Shown here: one piece after another, positions 1-12,369 of the stretch
Numbering within the stretch: the first letter of the stretch is position 1
How the letters are laid out: each line of letters opens with the position of its first letter
Assembly: GCA_022701365.1 (NCBI GenBank)
Contig: JAKUHH010000164.1
Location: 124,001-188,000 of the forward strand
Reading direction: 5' to 3'
Source: Mycocentrospora acerina
Taxonomy: Eukaryota; Ascomycota; Dothideomycetes; Pleosporales
Length of the DNA stretch: 64,000 nucleotides
Made by a program: the position numbers and the translations under genes
Notes under the pieces: generated by a model
Told to the model about the DNA's origin: nothing
Databases searched by the model: none
What the model saw: only the letters and a program-made list of their open reading frames with translations

Positions 1-1598
1 CAGAACTTCGCCGTCGCTGTCGCATCTCTGACGCTTGGGACTGGAGGTGTGTGTTAACATTGTGCAGGTGTGGAGCGTCAACGAGGGCGCACGCTTTCGC
101 TTCAGCGACTGATCGCTTACCGGCGTCAATGGCGGGGATAGAGTGTTCGTAGGGTTTGAGGTCTCTTCACTGAGCTTTTTGATCCAATCTGCCACGGGTG
201 ATATTTGCACAGAAGCAGCCGATAGCAATAACAGCGGCGTCGTGGCCATGATTAGTTATGTTGTTAGGCTGACGTTCTTTCTGTTAGTCCTGTTGTGGCT
301 ATGTTGGCGCTTGGACCACAAGGTCAGTGAACACGTTGACCAAAAAGTCCTTTGGTGGAAAAACGCTTATTTATTGGCTGGCTTACACGTCAATGTCAAC
401 AAGAACATCGGGTCTCAGGAATGAAGGAAATGTGTATTTCAAGAAGGGAGAATTCGTCCCGGTGATTACAAATCATGAGGTTGCTTTCCACGTATTGGAT
501 ATATGCGGAGCCGAATCCACAGCTGCTCGAAGACCCTCCGAAGAAAACTTGTCCCTCATCCAGGGCGGAAGTAATCAGATAAGAAGCTTGTAACGATGTG
601 TTCATTGCAGCACTGATACGTAAACCAAAATGAAGTAATATCTAGAATTTAGGGACTAAAGTCAAAAATGAGGGTTCGCGTAGGCTACTTTCAGGGTGCT
701 GGATGAAGATCCTATTCATAGGATGTGCAATTTCTATCTCTACTTAATGTTAGTGATGACGCAAAAGTGCGAATAAATTACTCTTGCGATTGTGGTTTAA
801 CTACTTTTGTATTTTATAGCTCCGCAGGATCAGTGTGGGCTTTTTGTCAAACATACTCATTTCTAATAGAGCACTATCAACTTTACAGGACAGGTTCTTG
901 GCTAGAAGTTAGTGTACAGCTGATGGATGTGCAGCTTAGGAATATCGCGTATCAACGAACAAAGCCTGAAGTCGATCGTTATCCTACTCAGATTCCTCCA
1001 CTCTTATTCGAATCGCTAGCAGGCTCTTCCAAAAGTGGCTGCAAAGGTTTCAAGGTATCATTCGTAACTTCAACATTCGAAATACCCGTCATTAAAGGTG
1101 CTTCGCCTTCTCCCTCAATCGTCGCTTTGAACGAAGATGCTGCCATAGTTACCGAAGTTGGCAAAATCTTGTATTATTTATAATGCACCCTTGCCTGAGC
1201 TGTTACATTCAAATTATCGCTCATTCTTTCCACAAGCTAGCTAAGTTGTTTGTTCTGAACTAGTTACGTGATGCCTGTGACTTGGTTTCGCGCAATTCTT
1301 TCAAGGGTTCAGTTTTAGGCTTCCTGTCGAAGCCCTTGTCCGAAAGGCGCTTAGACACAACTGAGCAACGCGAGAAGCAGTGATGTACAGAGTTGAATAC
1401 TACATACCTAAACTGTACTGATAAGATAGGGTTTGGTCGCGAAAATATGGTAGTTACCCTCAGGGCAAAGGACAGGAGCTATCCCTAGCGAGAAAAGCTA
1501 GCATTGTCGGGCAGGCTGTCTCACCAGAAAAAGTAATTCTAGCCTAGCGCCAAAGGTCGTCCTTGACCGCTGTCCCGTGAACTCGAACTAAGGGTGTG
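1..1598. other. Left edge, no convincing gene
   Basis: Only short open frames are seen. A frame at 725-1183 (+) runs 152 codons without an early ATG (it opens with GTG) and could be an exon, but I recognise no motif in it. A frame on the minus strand through about 1-165 is open and could be the end of a gene cut by the window edge. Neither is supported well enough to call. Confidence 0.4.
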
Positions 1599-1708
1599 TC
1601 GTGTTTATGCACTCGACGCCTAAATTCACTTGATGCGCACTCATCGCCAAAACAATCGCATCATAGAAATGAAGGCGTAGAGCCGCCAACAATAGATATC
1701 ATCATAGG
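1599..1708 (-). mobile_element. Relict terminal end of a Fot1/pogo element
   Basis: About 110 bp align with the inverted right end of the pogo element at 41447-43545: the blocks ATGCACTC, ATTCACTTGATGCGCAC and CATCGCCAAAAC match its terminal inverted repeat with mostly C/T and A/G changes, and the next about 45 bp continue the similarity (TAGAAATGA, GAGCC). The other end and the transposase were not found. This is what remains of an old copy decayed largely by transitions. Confidence 0.6.
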
Positions 1709-1959
1709 AACATGTGATTTAGCAGCAGTTAGATTTTTGCGATAATCTTGCGACACCTTCATCTACATGGTAGATTGAAAGTGCGGCCCCGGTGTGACTG
1801 TACTGTTGGAAGGTACTCAGGGAAGACGTCCCAGAGGGGACTAGCATCGTTTGTATCAACAGCTGATCTGTAGCTAGTTCATTCCAATAACTTGTACTTC
1901 ATAATTTCAACATGCAACATTAATAGTGTTGATGTAGCACCTTAGGCCTCAGAGGTGTT

Positions 1960-2190
1960 ATAGCAGCTTAAGCTGAGATTGCAGCTTCACCCTCACAGGC
2001 AGCAACATCAAATCAGGCTGAGTTAGCAGAGAGGATCTAGCCCACTTTTTGCCGTCGGCTGAACAATAGGATGATTCACTTGGTAGTTCATGTCCGAATC
2101 CAAGCCATCTAAGAAAGGTGAGGTTGTGTAGAGCGGTATTGTAGCTGGTGTGAGAGGGTGACGGGGTGTAGCTTCGATCGCTAGCGACTG
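1960..2190. mobile_element. MITE copy A (degraded left end)
   Basis: From 1977 onward the sequence aligns along about 215 bp with the complete MITE at 13073-13279. The right end ends in CTAGCGACTG followed by TA, matching the right terminal inverted repeat and TA target site of the other copy. The left terminal repeat is scrambled before GATTGCAGC, and about 19 bp absent from copy B are present near 2150. Most differences between the copies are C/T or G/A, compatible with RIP. No coding capacity. Confidence 0.7.
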
Positions 2191-2563
2191 TACCTATGAT
2201 TTTTTTATCCAAATCACATAATTTTCACCATCCCTGCCTATTTACTTGTTATAATTACCACCTTACCCTTCGCGTACGGACAGGTTGTGATAGAGCGGCA
2301 TAACTTCACCGCGCAGCAATTTTGGCCTTGCTTCTTATATTTCAATGCAAACATCTCGACACGGACAACAAGACTCGTAAGTCATTCACTTAGTCCTTAA
2401 TCTGATGATGTTCAGCTGTCGCGTTCCACACACGTTCAGGGTTTGCTGTAGATCTTGAGCGAGTCGCTCGCTGCCCAGACAACCAACGTGTTGGCCTAGC
2501 CCTTGCCAACCAACAACGCCGTGCTCCCTATCCGTATGAATCGTATCGCCATACACATCCGCA

Positions 2564-4138
2564 ATGGGTACCTATACTCTGCGCGATACACTATCTCAAT
2601 ATTCCGATGATTTTTCACAGCATCCGGATTTACCGTGTTATTCAGAGTCGCGGAGTATCGACAACTGGCTGAAGATCGTCTTCGAAGCGCATAGCCAGTC
2701 GGAGGAAGTCTGCGGCGGTGCTGCACTGCGACATTCGCGAGCCACCCACTACACCAGCAAATCAAGCTCAGCCGCTGCAACCCGAACAAAACCGACGCGA
2801 GACTACCGAAAAATGTCTGCGAGAGTGACAAGATCGAGGAGTCGCAAGGAGCCCATCACCGAGAGGATTGTGTCGGTAGAGAAAAGCGTCGCGGCGTTGC
2901 ATATGGCGGAGGGAAACGAAGAACAGCGAAATATGGGAGATTTGGACAACAACCGCGCTGCAGAAGATCCTCCCTCGGAACTACCGTTACATAGGCAGCC
3001 CGATCTCGCCGCTCTACCGTCTACCACATCCGCGCACCGCTGGATGTCCGCCGATACTCAATCGCGGAGCTCTCAGTCTTCCCGTATGCCTACAGATACT
3101 GAGAGTGTCATTACCAAGATGACAGTCACATCCAGCTCGAGCAGAAAAGCGATGAGCAGGTCGAAGAGCCCTGTGAAGAGTATGGTCGATCTCATCTTGC
3201 TGGATCGCAAAGTGAAGAGAACACACATGGAGGAGAATAATTATCCGGACACGATACGGCAGCTGGTACGTGAAGTGGAAGGCATACGTAGGGGAAAAGG
3301 AATGATACCGCACGAAATCAGATCCGATGTTGAGGAACGTGTGGAAGCAGAGAATTGGTGGTGGAGCCAGACACCCAGCGCGCTGCCGTCGAAAACGAAG
3401 ATCTTGATGGAGCTGGATATCATGGAGGAGATAAGAGATAAAACGCACAAGCTTCAAGACTCTGATGCCGCCGAGTCCTGCTGGAATAGCGACGTGCACT
3501 TCATGATGCTGCGCCAGGTGTGCATGCACTTGCCAGGTATCCAACAGCAGAATATTACATCTGCCCGACCGAATCCCCGCCTCGTCCCAAAGACTGGTTT
3601 CAACAATACGGAATCTAAGCTAGTTGATTACGCCTTGCTCTGCGATGAGAATCTGATCCCAGCACATCTTGTACAGCAGATACTTGCGGATCCACGAAAT
3701 GATATTGACAGTATCAACCATACGAGCGCGAGCGTGCAAAGCCTGAGACAAGACCCTATCGCGGTCTCTATCGAAACAAAGACCCCCAACGGCAGCGAAT
3801 CAGCCGCGCTAACACAACTCTCTCTTTGGGCGGCGACGCATTTTAACCGTCTGCGTACCTTACTACCACCGATGAAACGTGATGTTGTTACCATGCCATT
3901 GCCACTGATCATGGCAGTGGGTGGACGGTACAGTTTGTTCTTCGCTATCGATGGTACGATTGCAGATGGTATCACCATTGCATGCGGCGAGACAGCGTTC
4001 GGAGACTGTGCGACGCTGGATGGATGCTACCAAGTTCTTGCAGGCCTACGAGCAGTGGGAGTCTGGGTGAAGGAGGTGTGGGTGCCGTGGTTCGTAAGTG
4101 AATGTCTAGGCGCGAAGAGGGAGCATCGAGTAGAATAG
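2564..4138 (+). CDS. PD-(D/E)XK nuclease-like protein (PDDEXK_12 type)
   Basis: A single-exon 524-aa frame starting at ATG 2564. The N-terminal third is low-complexity, Ser/Arg-rich and probably disordered, with a short I-x-x-WL motif near residue 32 that is usual at the start of these proteins. The C-terminal half carries the nuclease-like core: D355 in LVDYALL, then PIAVSIETK with E404 and K406 (the E-x-K of the fold), followed by a Gln/Trp helix (LTQLSLWAATHFNRLR). This spacing is that of the fungal PDDEXK_12 family, a lineage-expanded group of unknown substrate found mainly in ascomycete accessory genomes. The frame is intact and rich in charged residues, so it is probably a living gene. 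Nuclease activity is inferred from the conserved D, E and K only. It stands alone, with more than 1 kb of gene-free DNA on the right. Long open frames on the opposite strand here are shadows. Confidence 0.82.
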   Translation: MGTYTLRDTLSQYSDDFSQHPDLPCYSESRSIDNWLKIVFEAHSQSEEVCGGAALRHSRATHYTSKSSSAAATRTKPTRDYRKMSARVTRSRSRKEPITERIVSVEKSVAALHMAEGNEEQRNMGDLDNNRAAEDPPSELPLHRQPDLAALPSTTSAHRWMSADTQSRSSQSSRMPTDTESVITKMTVTSSSSRKAMSRSKSPVKSMVDLILLDRKVKRTHMEENNYPDTIRQLVREVEGIRRGKGMIPHEIRSDVEERVEAENWWWSQTPSALPSKTKILMELDIMEEIRDKTHKLQDSDAAESCWNSDVHFMMLRQVCMHLPGIQQQNITSARPNPRLVPKTGFNNTESKLVDYALLCDENLIPAHLVQQILADPRNDIDSINHTSASVQSLRQDPIAVSIETKTPNGSESAALTQLSLWAATHFNRLRTLLPPMKRDVVTMPLPLIMAVGGRYSLFFAIDGTIADGITIACGETAFGDCATLDGCYQVLAGLRAVGVWVKEVWVPWFVSECLGAKREHRVE

Positions 4139-4249
4139 CGCATTTATGGTAATTGTCAATAGTATCACTGCCAGCACTTTCGTTTTGAAACACATTGATG
4201 AAATGAGAATGTACAAGAAGCACGTAGAATTCGCAGGGTCAATTTAAGT

Positions 4250-5550
4250 AAAGTGAAGATATCACTATCAACGCAGATGCATAACCATAATGCGAACGTA
4301 CTTTAAAATGAAGTTCTTAAATTAAACGTCATGTTTGTCATCTCTGCTCTCCTCATCTAGAATTTTCAAGTGGCACATGTTCGCTTGCACTATCGGCTTT
4401 TGGTCTTTAGATGCTGCGAAGTATGTCGCTCAACACCCCTGGCACAGCTTTTCCTAAATGGTCAGGGAACTGCTTAGTTTATGAGGTTTAGCTGGGATTG
4501 AATCCGCCCTCGAAGTTGAAGACCTAACAAATTACTCTTAACCTTCGGCTAACACGTGCGCCCTCGTCTAGTACACGGCGAAACGATCGAGGGATAGATA
4601 CTATCACGTCCAAATTCTGCAAACGGCGGAGGTGTTTCAAGGAAGAAACTCTTCAATTACTTAACTCTATCTATCTTTACTGTTGAATCACCACAATTCC
4701 AGCGCTACTCCGACAGTTTTTGGGAAAGATAAAATTATTACATGAATTTTGCGGGCTTTTGCAGCTAGCACACTCACAAATGCAATAGCAACGACTCAAC
4801 ACGTTAAAAATATTTGGGTGTCGGCAGAGTCCCCTTGCCGTTTGTACACGCAGATATGACTGGCTCCCACTGTGTTAGGGTATTTATGTTATCGTGTGAC
4901 CGAACCATTAACACTGAAAGCATGTGATTGAACTCCACAGAATCGATTTGCAGAAACATGGTTGGTTGAAAAGCAGTAGGCACAAACTAGCACTACAAGC
5001 AACAAGAAATGACTGTTTGCACAAAAGGTGAAGATGATTTTGCCGATGACTATAGTCTCGCCGTCCGTTAGCAAGCGACTAGCGATAGGTGAACGGATGA
5101 CTGTGAAATCCACCAAGTGCGAATGAGGTAGCCGAATCACCATATTGGAGTGAACACAATAGTGTTTTTGATCACTGCTGACAACTTACACAGCCAAAAT
5201 CGTCTCATTAGAATTGGATGTAATTACTTACCTGTCATTCATACGATAGTCCATATCTTAGCGCTTCTTCATTAACCTAATGCAATCGCTAGGACGTTTG
5301 TCAGAGCTTTACGCCGAGTAACAAGTCCACGCCATCGGGTCAAGCAGTCGCTGTGCTCTTCCGCGGTCGCCCGCGCTCTGAATCAACAGACTCTCAGATC
5401 GAGACACCCTTGTTAAGTATTGACGCCCTTTCATTCCCTTAACAATCAACCGTCCCCTGACAGCCACACGCTTGTAATACATGACCTTTGTTGTTAGCTG
5501 GAATTTTCGAACATCAGCATCTATTTGAGTTAATAGCATCAGTATCGAAA
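4250..5550. other. Gene-free AT-rich stretch
   Basis: Only short unconvincing frames. The segment around 4376-4435 shares a 20-base block, with one mismatch, with 22121-22140 and may be a decayed dispersed repeat. Confidence 0.5.
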
Positions 5551-5557
5551 TAATTCA

Positions 5558-5761
5558 GTGAAAAGATTCTGCTTCTACTTGGTACTTGATCCCCAGAGGG
5601 CTACGAGGCACTGTTTCTGTGCCTACTGTAGCCGTCTATTTAGCACCGATAGTGGCCTTCAGATCCATATGCTAGGTAGCCACAAGTCCTGTCATCACTG
5701 CGAGAAAAGATTTGAAAGATCTCAAGGACTGAACGATCACAAGCGAGCGACAGGCCACTGA
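5558..5761 (+). CDS. C2H2 zinc-finger exon (two fingers)
   Basis: A 67-codon frame encodes two well-formed C2H2 fingers: C21-x2-C24-x12-H37-x4-H42, then C45-x2-C48-x12-H61-x5-H67, and stops immediately after the last histidine. Both fingers keep the usual aromatic/Phe and Leu core positions. The frame opens with GTG, with TTCAG just upstream, so this is more likely the last exon of a longer gene (or a fragment) than a complete gene; I did not find an upstream exon. Tandem short fingers of this kind occur in small fungal nucleic-acid-binding proteins of unknown function. The finger pattern is certain; gene boundaries are not. Confidence 0.6.
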   Translation: MKRFCFYLVLDPQRATRHCFCAYCSRLFSTDSGLQIHMLGSHKSCHHCEKRFERSQGLNDHKRATGH

Positions 5762-5769
5762 TTTCTGTC

Positions 5770-6770
5770 GCGAGTGAATTGTTGATCCGTTGAAATGACT
5801 ACATTGTGCTAGCATTTGAGTTGTATTAAATACAAGATAAGGGGACAATCAACTGAGATAATCAAACAGAATTTGGAATTTATTTTAGACTTAAGTTTCT
5901 ACTTAGCAGCCACTAACAATGACAGGCCCTAAGTTATTTGTACCATGTTATGTGAATGCTGACGGTCCTATGTCATGAATGACTCATACCCAAGCAGGGT
6001 CAACAGTAACTGGCACTAAAGATCCCAGACTCGACCCCTCGTAGGTATCATTCATATGGAATTAGATTAATTCTGATATTTTTAATTAGAACACCATTTG
6101 CTGGAGCGAAATTGCTAGAAGATAAAGAACATTTTTTGTGAAACACACATAAGATAACTGGCGGATTGGTTTTGAAAAAATTGGGCCCTTGGGAGAGCAC
6201 TAAGTAATTCAAACGAGTAATAGATGCAAATGTACGAAAGGCGTTGTATACTACCCAAAAGGCACAGGATGAAAAATCTGCAATAGCTGTAGCTAAGGAT
6301 ATTGTCTGCTAGGGCGTAGACATCCGCTTCATCGACCGTCGAAATGTTTATCTCATCTCGCCTTAGAGTGAACTAACGGCATTAGTTGCAACTGCATTCA
6401 AACCAAATCGAGATTCAGCATGTCTTGGAATTTGATCTTCTGTCATACATTTCGACAACAATAAGTTACTGATTTCCCTGTTTTGAACGCACGATCGAGG
6501 TCGATTCCAACCGTTTTTCCGCGGAACTCAAACACCCTGTTCAATGTAAGCATGTGGTGACCCATAATCGATACGTTTGTTTTAGGCCGTTTGAAGCTCG
6601 TTTCATTGCAAGGTTGTAGCTCGTGCGAGGTGAGAGAAGTCGGTGCATAAACAGCAATTTGGTTCTAGTGATGAAGTTGCACCATTTCAAGCTACCCGCA
6701 CATACCTAATCCAATCCTAGATTCGCCTTTAGCAACTAGTTTTGTCTAAAGAATATATCACAGTGCACTA
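5770..6770. other. Gene-free stretch
   Basis: AT-rich, with many stops in all frames and no recognised repeat or gene. Confidence 0.5.
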
Positions 6771-6778
6771 GTCATACG

Positions 6779-7799
6779 TCATGTGGCTTGCGCATACGTG
6801 ATGGTTATGGGCGTAGGAAATGTGAGAGGGTTGTGGGTAAACATGAGGCTTGTGCGTTGTCCCATAACCTGACGGGTGTGAACTTGATCACCGTAATAGG
6901 TGAGAGCATCTTGGTTCATGGCAGCTGCTTTCGCAAGACTATCGGCGACTTCGTTATGCCGCCTGAGAATATGCCAAAACCCAATCTAGATGATCTTAGT
7001 TTTCTATCCAGTTAGTATACTTTCGGATATGATAGCTAACCTTTTTGTTCATTGCCTCGTACTTTGTCACCACGCCATCAAGAGCGAGGAACAAATCCAG
7101 ATTTATTGGTTTGGTACCCTTGGACGTGCGCCAATCGTTCTTCTACAAGCTCGGTCAGAAGAGTGACTACAATCCCTAGTCAAGACAGCTGGATCATACC
7201 TTCCATGTTGGCAACCATTCCGTCATCCCCTTAACAACATACTCAGAATCTGTCGCGATGATCCAATCTTTGCAATTGTCCTCAGAGTTGTCCATTGATT
7301 CTTTGTTGCCGGTCTTGTTGGCCTCAGCGAGGAATTCCAGACCCAACTTTGCCGCACAGAGTTCCGCTCGCTGGTTTGATCGTAATGGAAACTTGTCCAC
7401 CCTATTTGTGATAGGGATAGAATGTTGGCTGACTATATCATTGCCGTATGCTATACCAACTCCTGCTCTTGCTGTAGGTTGCCCGTTGTCCTTACATGCT
7501 CCGTCCGTGAAGACGATGCGGAAGTGGTGGCAGGGAGTAGCCGGTGGACTACTTTCAGGACAAAGAAGCAGTCGACTGTTGCATGCGCAGCAATACAACA
7601 AGAAGGTATTGCATTGAGGACACTGTCGAAGCAGATCTGGAACAGGCCAATTTGCGGTTGATGGACACAGGATGAGCTTTCTATTGTGTATGATTTCTTC
7701 TCCTTCATCCATAGTGATGAGGACGTTGAGAACGTGTCCAGAACTGTACTCGAGATAATGAGTTGGATAAAAAAACCGAGCTATTGTCGTTATTGGCAC
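6779..7799 (-). CDS. RNase H domain protein, three exons
   Basis: I splice this as exons 7799-7200, 7142-7041 and 6985-6779, giving 302 aa. Introns are 57 and 55 bp; the second has a TACTAAC branch site and both keep phase 0. The N-terminal 90 residues include a cysteine-rich stretch (C60-x2-C63, C70, C71, C73, C80) that may bind zinc. The RNase HI fold follows with all four catalytic acids: D99 (TDGAC), E146 (QRAEL), D184 (ATDSEY) and D249 (EVADSLA). Its expected action is cleavage of RNA in RNA-DNA hybrids. The domain is of the free-standing fungal type, without the reverse transcriptase of a retroelement next to it. The donor of intron 2 is GTTAGC, less common but fits. The remaining uncertainty is the start codon, since the first 30 residues carry no recognisable feature. 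Confidence 0.85.
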
Positions 7800-7804
7800 A
7801 CGGA

Positions 7805-10740
7805 GTAAGAGGATACGCAGCTTAGGTTATGTTTGCTGCCCATGGAAGATGGTGCCAAGTCATTCGTTGTTATCGTGCGATAACGTAGCAATGAATAATT
7901 GGCTCTCTCTTTAGCGGGGTAGCCGACATAATTTGCGGGGAAACGCTTTGTTAATGATGGCTGTTATCTCACTGCGTATCTGCGTCGATTTATATAATAT
8001 TTATTTAAGGCGCATTATAGGCAGTATCATCTGGCTTTTTTTTGCAAGATTTGTGTCGCGTTTCGTAGATCTCAATCATGAATAAAGAAAAAGCCAGTTG
8101 ATAAAGAAATTCGTATCTAAAAACAAGATCATTGAGCCTCAGTCTGTCATAGAGGAGTTGTCTGTTATAGAATTCACGTCTGAGTCAGATAAAACACTTG
8201 CATCCGAAAAGTTACCAGACCAACGTTCTCTGAGCTAGACTACAACCACGCACATCGTAAGACTCTAGATAATATTTTAGCATACCTACATGTCATCGGT
8301 CAACCGTTTACCTACAGTCCTTACGCCGAAGTCCCCATCGCACTCCGTATCGGCCCAACCCAAATAATCCACTTTGTTCCGAGGCATCTTTTGCTCTCTG
8401 CATGGAGCAGAATGGTTTCAGAGGAACAACTCGACCTATCGAGCTTGGATAGAGACTAGTCACACATTAATTCACTTTCTGTGTACTAGAGCGTACGATA
8501 CATTTGACTCTGAGGTCGATTCCTAAGCGCTCGAGATGTGCGTCCAGTTTGAACGAGCTTTTTAGTGTTCATTATGACGAAAAACTACGATCTTCTGGAC
8601 GACCTTCAATGGTTGGTAATACGCAAGATTGAAGACCATGGCTCAAGTATGGATATCATCGAGGTCTGTGGAACTGCCAAGGGCCGCTTCATGAAGCTGG
8701 GTTCAGAAAGCTGGGTTCAGAAAGCTGGGTTCAGAAAGCTGGGTTCACGAATATTTACTCAGGAAGAAAAAGGTAGCTTTGGAGAAAGATTACACTGTGT
8801 TCATATTTGAGGCTTTCACGAGAAGCGTGGGCAACGCAGATTTGTACATGTTTATGATGAATTGTGTGATGGATCTTTACACTGGCAGGATCTCAGACAT
8901 GATCGATAAGAAGGGAAAGTTAATCCAGAGGTTGAAACAACAAAGTTACATAGCTCCAGACAAGTCAGTCAAGAATGACGCTGCTGTACGGAGAATGGAC
9001 GTTCAGGAAGACTTCATCGTACCCTAAATTGATGAACCCATTATGGAAGAGTAATTCATTCAAACTTTTGGGCAGAAAGGTGTGTGTACTGAGAATTTTG
9101 ATGCAACCAGCTACCCATCTTCAGAGTGTGAGGTTGACATCTCTCTAGAGGAAGCTACACTCATTGAGCCATGCTTTATGTCAGATATTTGGGCTTCAGA
9201 CTGCTTTTTTGACACCTCTTAGGCACCATTGCACTGCACTGATTTTATTGAATTTTTTGAATCTATGAGTGTTGAAGGGAACGAGGAAAGAGAACAAAAA
9301 AAACGTTATCGAATTCGCAACAGTGATGAATCTGGAGTTAGAGCCCATACCTGACCTGCGGCCTACACCAGACTCAGAGTCTCAGATTTGCCCACTGCGA
9401 CCATCAGATTTGCGCCAAAAATGAGGTGGTTATAATGCAAATTATGTAAGGCTACCTTGCAATATTTTGCTACCCAAATTATGGATGAAGATATGAATAG
9501 ACAAGATACAGGCAAGACTCTGGGGGTTTGAACATGTTGTTAATCACTTGAAATGGAGCTTATTAATTGATAACTCGGGCACTCATATCAATTTTAATTT
9601 TCTCAACTGTAAGCACGCTCAATTTCACTTGGTAATTTTCGGTTCTCCGAGGCCTTAGAATACACAAGAAACTGCGATTAGGATCTTACGTTGATATCAG
9701 GTATCAGGCCGTGACATATGCAGTCAACCTGGAGAAGTGACACCAGATCGGTACTGAACGAAAGAAGCGAATAGATGAGAGCAAATAAATAATTACTATT
9801 TACTCTTTGACTCGATCAGTGAATGAATACCGAATCTCAACGCGAGGGTGATGATATAGTATGACCTTGGGGGGCAATTTTTAACGTCCTAGCAGATGAC
9901 AAGATTCATCCTCCATTCAAAGAGCCCCCAACACCAATTACATCGCAATCTCCGCTTGTATCTCCCATCAGTTTGTCGTGCTGAGTGATCAGGACTCCCA
10001 CTTTTGTGTTCAGCACTTATCGTCTCCCTTGGCCAAAGACGCAGAGACAAGCCAGTTTCCTTCTTTCGCCTTTCCAAAACATTGCAGTGCACTCTAAAGT
10101 CTAGCATCATCTTGTTAATCTCTGTATCGATATAACTTATCAATCGTGGAAGCTTTTAGATTTACCCTTTCTGACTATCTGTTCGACGCTAACTTTAGGA
10201 TTAATCATATCCTTATCAGTATGTATGCAGATCTCACTCAGATCTTCACCTCTCTAACTTTCGACCACTGTTTTAAACTAAGTTTCGATGAAGTTTCTGA
10301 CCTACTGTTTTCATGGAAACTGAGACGTGCAAAGTAAGCTTGAAGGCAATCTCGAAGTGCAGTCCGTGCGAATTTAAATTAAGAATAGTGAGTGATCTCC
10401 ATTTGTCATCTCAGATTGATATTTGATAAGCATGAGTAGGGACAAACTTCAGTTATCCGATAGAAAATATAGCTATTCTTCTTCTTTGAAATAAACTTGC
10501 TTTTACATCTCATAAAACCCGAAAAGCAATTGCTCTGCTTCGCGCAGCAACGGGCTCCAACTTGAGTCTACAAGGGCTGCGATTCAAAATTGCAAACGGG
10601 CTTTTATTGTATTTCATAAGCAAGCATCGATTAAAGATCACACTTTGAGTTGATGAGCCTTAAATTGTTTGCAACATCAGTTTAGACCTTTCATCATGCT
10701 CTGCAACATGCGGTGAAGAAAACTCGAATTGTTGATGTAG
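7805..10740. other. Long gene-free stretch with decayed coding-like fragments
   Basis: Short fragments at 8565-8810 and 8779-9027 (+) are open but carry stops between them, and acid-rich translated pieces continue to about 9420. This may be the wreck of a gene or element I cannot identify. It contains one 14-bp tandem repeat (listed separately). Confidence 0.4.
8696..8747. repeat. 14-bp tandem repeat, about 3.7 copies
   Basis: The unit GCTGGGTTCAGAAA is repeated perfectly three times at 8696-8737, followed by a partial fourth copy to 8747. Fourteen bases is not a multiple of three, so each copy would shift the reading frame. Confidence 0.95.
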
Positions 10741-11123
10741 TACATGTATATAGATGTATATTCTTCGAGTATTAATCACGGTCTTGTGTTGGGGTCATTT
10801 TCAACAACCCGTAAAATATCTTGTCCTTACCGTTTCGATTTTAGCACTCGGCCGATCGTAGGTAGCTCGATTCATCAGGTTAAGCGCATGATGCAGGATC
10901 ACGTGTGGGTGCTGTCGCTTAGATATCATGTGTCGTCCGTGCCCAACAAACATCCTCGGGACCTAAACGCGAAACTACGAACGAGAGCGTCGAGATTGTG
11001 CGCACTCATCACCACCAAAGTCCAATCACCATACCTGTCTCCGATTCTGAAATCACTGCAGTTGCTCCTCAACCAAGACAAAGCTGTCGGATTTTTCTTA
11101 CCACCGTAGCCGATTCAGAATAG

Positions 11124-12365
11124 ATGACCTCTCAGGCCAGAGTAGAGCGGCAGCGCTTGTTCTCAGCGTACCGTAAAGTGTTTACCGGCAAAGCTGCTAG
11201 AGTTCGAAAGACAAAGGTTATACGTAACATCGTTTTAAAACATTGGTCGTCCTCCAAAAACCCTGCTGTTGATCCTCAAATTGACAATACGATCTCTGTT
11301 CTCAGAGGCCTCCTCAAAGACCGTATTTTTGAATCAGAAGAGAAGGCGTATAAAGAATTTCCAGATCTCTCTCCAAGCTCGCTTCAGACTCAACTGGCGG
11401 ACAAATTTTCGGTGAAGCGTGAGGCGTCGTTCGAGAAGCCAGTAAAGACGGAGTTAACACAGCACACGTATAGCCCCAAAAGTTCAAATATAAATACTGT
11501 GAATGGTAAGCCCTCCCCCATTTATAAGTAAGAAGAAACATCTTATGATTTTTTTCACATAGAAGTTCAAATGGTTAAGGGTACAGAGGGGGTTGTCCCT
11601 CGATCTTCGCAAGCTTCTCGACTTTCTTTCGACACTCAGCATTATATCTTAACCAAGGTTCAACAGATTCTTGAGGAATCGTGTTTCCGATTTATAGAGA
11701 AGTTTTTCCCTTATGTGCTTGAGAAAAACGCCTGGAATTGCGCGGCCGCGATCGAACTCACAAAATCACTCACAATCTTGAGGAAATATTTGGGAAATCT
11801 ACCTGACAGCTGTATGGATACTACTAAACAAGTCTCGTTCGAAAAGATAGCTCCAGTCATTGCTCAATTACGCCATAACGCGGTACATAGGGTGCATCTT
11901 AGGTCCGATGTATTTCTAAAACAGATACATTCTGCACTTGTACTAGTAGAGATTTTACAAGATATTGCCAGCACATCTTTACTGAAAACACTATACGGGC
12001 AAGTATGCGCTTCCGTTAAAAAGATGAAGTATGATGCGGATGTAATCAAACAAGAGATAGACTTTAATCTTTCCCAATTGCGAAGGCAAAAAGAAGTACT
12101 TATTCAAAAAGAGCAACAATTTTTGTCAATTTTCGTGCGACAGCAAGCTGACATTCCGGTGGCAGCAAGCCAAGAACTCATGAAATCTATCAATACGCTA
12201 TTTACTTCTCTCAAGCCGAACGAAGTCGCTAAAAAGCAAAGTAATACCGCCTGCATCGAAAATGTTACATTCGCTCACTACGGGGTGGTTGTTGAAGAGG
12301 ACGATATTGAAAGTGATGAGGATCTGCTGAAAGCAGAGTTGAGTCAGCGAAAAGATCAAGAATAA
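11124..12365 (+). CDS. Two-exon gene of unknown function, helical
   Basis: Exons 11124-11505 and 11563-12365 join across a 57-bp intron (GTAAGC donor, CACATAG acceptor; phase 1 on both sides) into one 394-aa protein. An in-frame TAG directly before ATG 11124 fixes the start. The N-terminal 125 residues are basic (R/K-rich). The C-terminal 265 residues are largely alpha-helical, with a histidine-arginine signature R-H-N-A-V-H-R near the middle, then a coiled-coil-prone stretch (LRRQKEVLIQKEQQ) and an acidic tail (EEDDIESDED). The R-H-x-A-V-H-R pattern recurs in lineage-specific fungal proteins, but I know no function for it and give none. The frame is intact. It stands between two gene-free stretches. 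Confidence 0.75.
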
Positions 12366-12369
12366 AAAA

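Noticed and set aside
2496..3978. Long minus-strand frames opposite the PDDEXK gene
   Set aside because: Low-complexity Arg/Ser/His translations without motifs; shadows of the plus-strand coding sequence.
4488..4560. GGATTGAATCC as a minus-strand tRNA B-box
   Set aside because: No matching A-box, anticodon stem or acceptor pairing could be drawn.
7258..7708. Frames on the plus strand and second minus frame across the RNase H gene
   Set aside because: They overlap the catalytic exon in other frames and have no family pattern.
8565..9027. Two small overlapping frames as genes
   Set aside because: The first depends on the 14-bp tandem repeat, the second has no recognisable domain, and the region between them contains stops.
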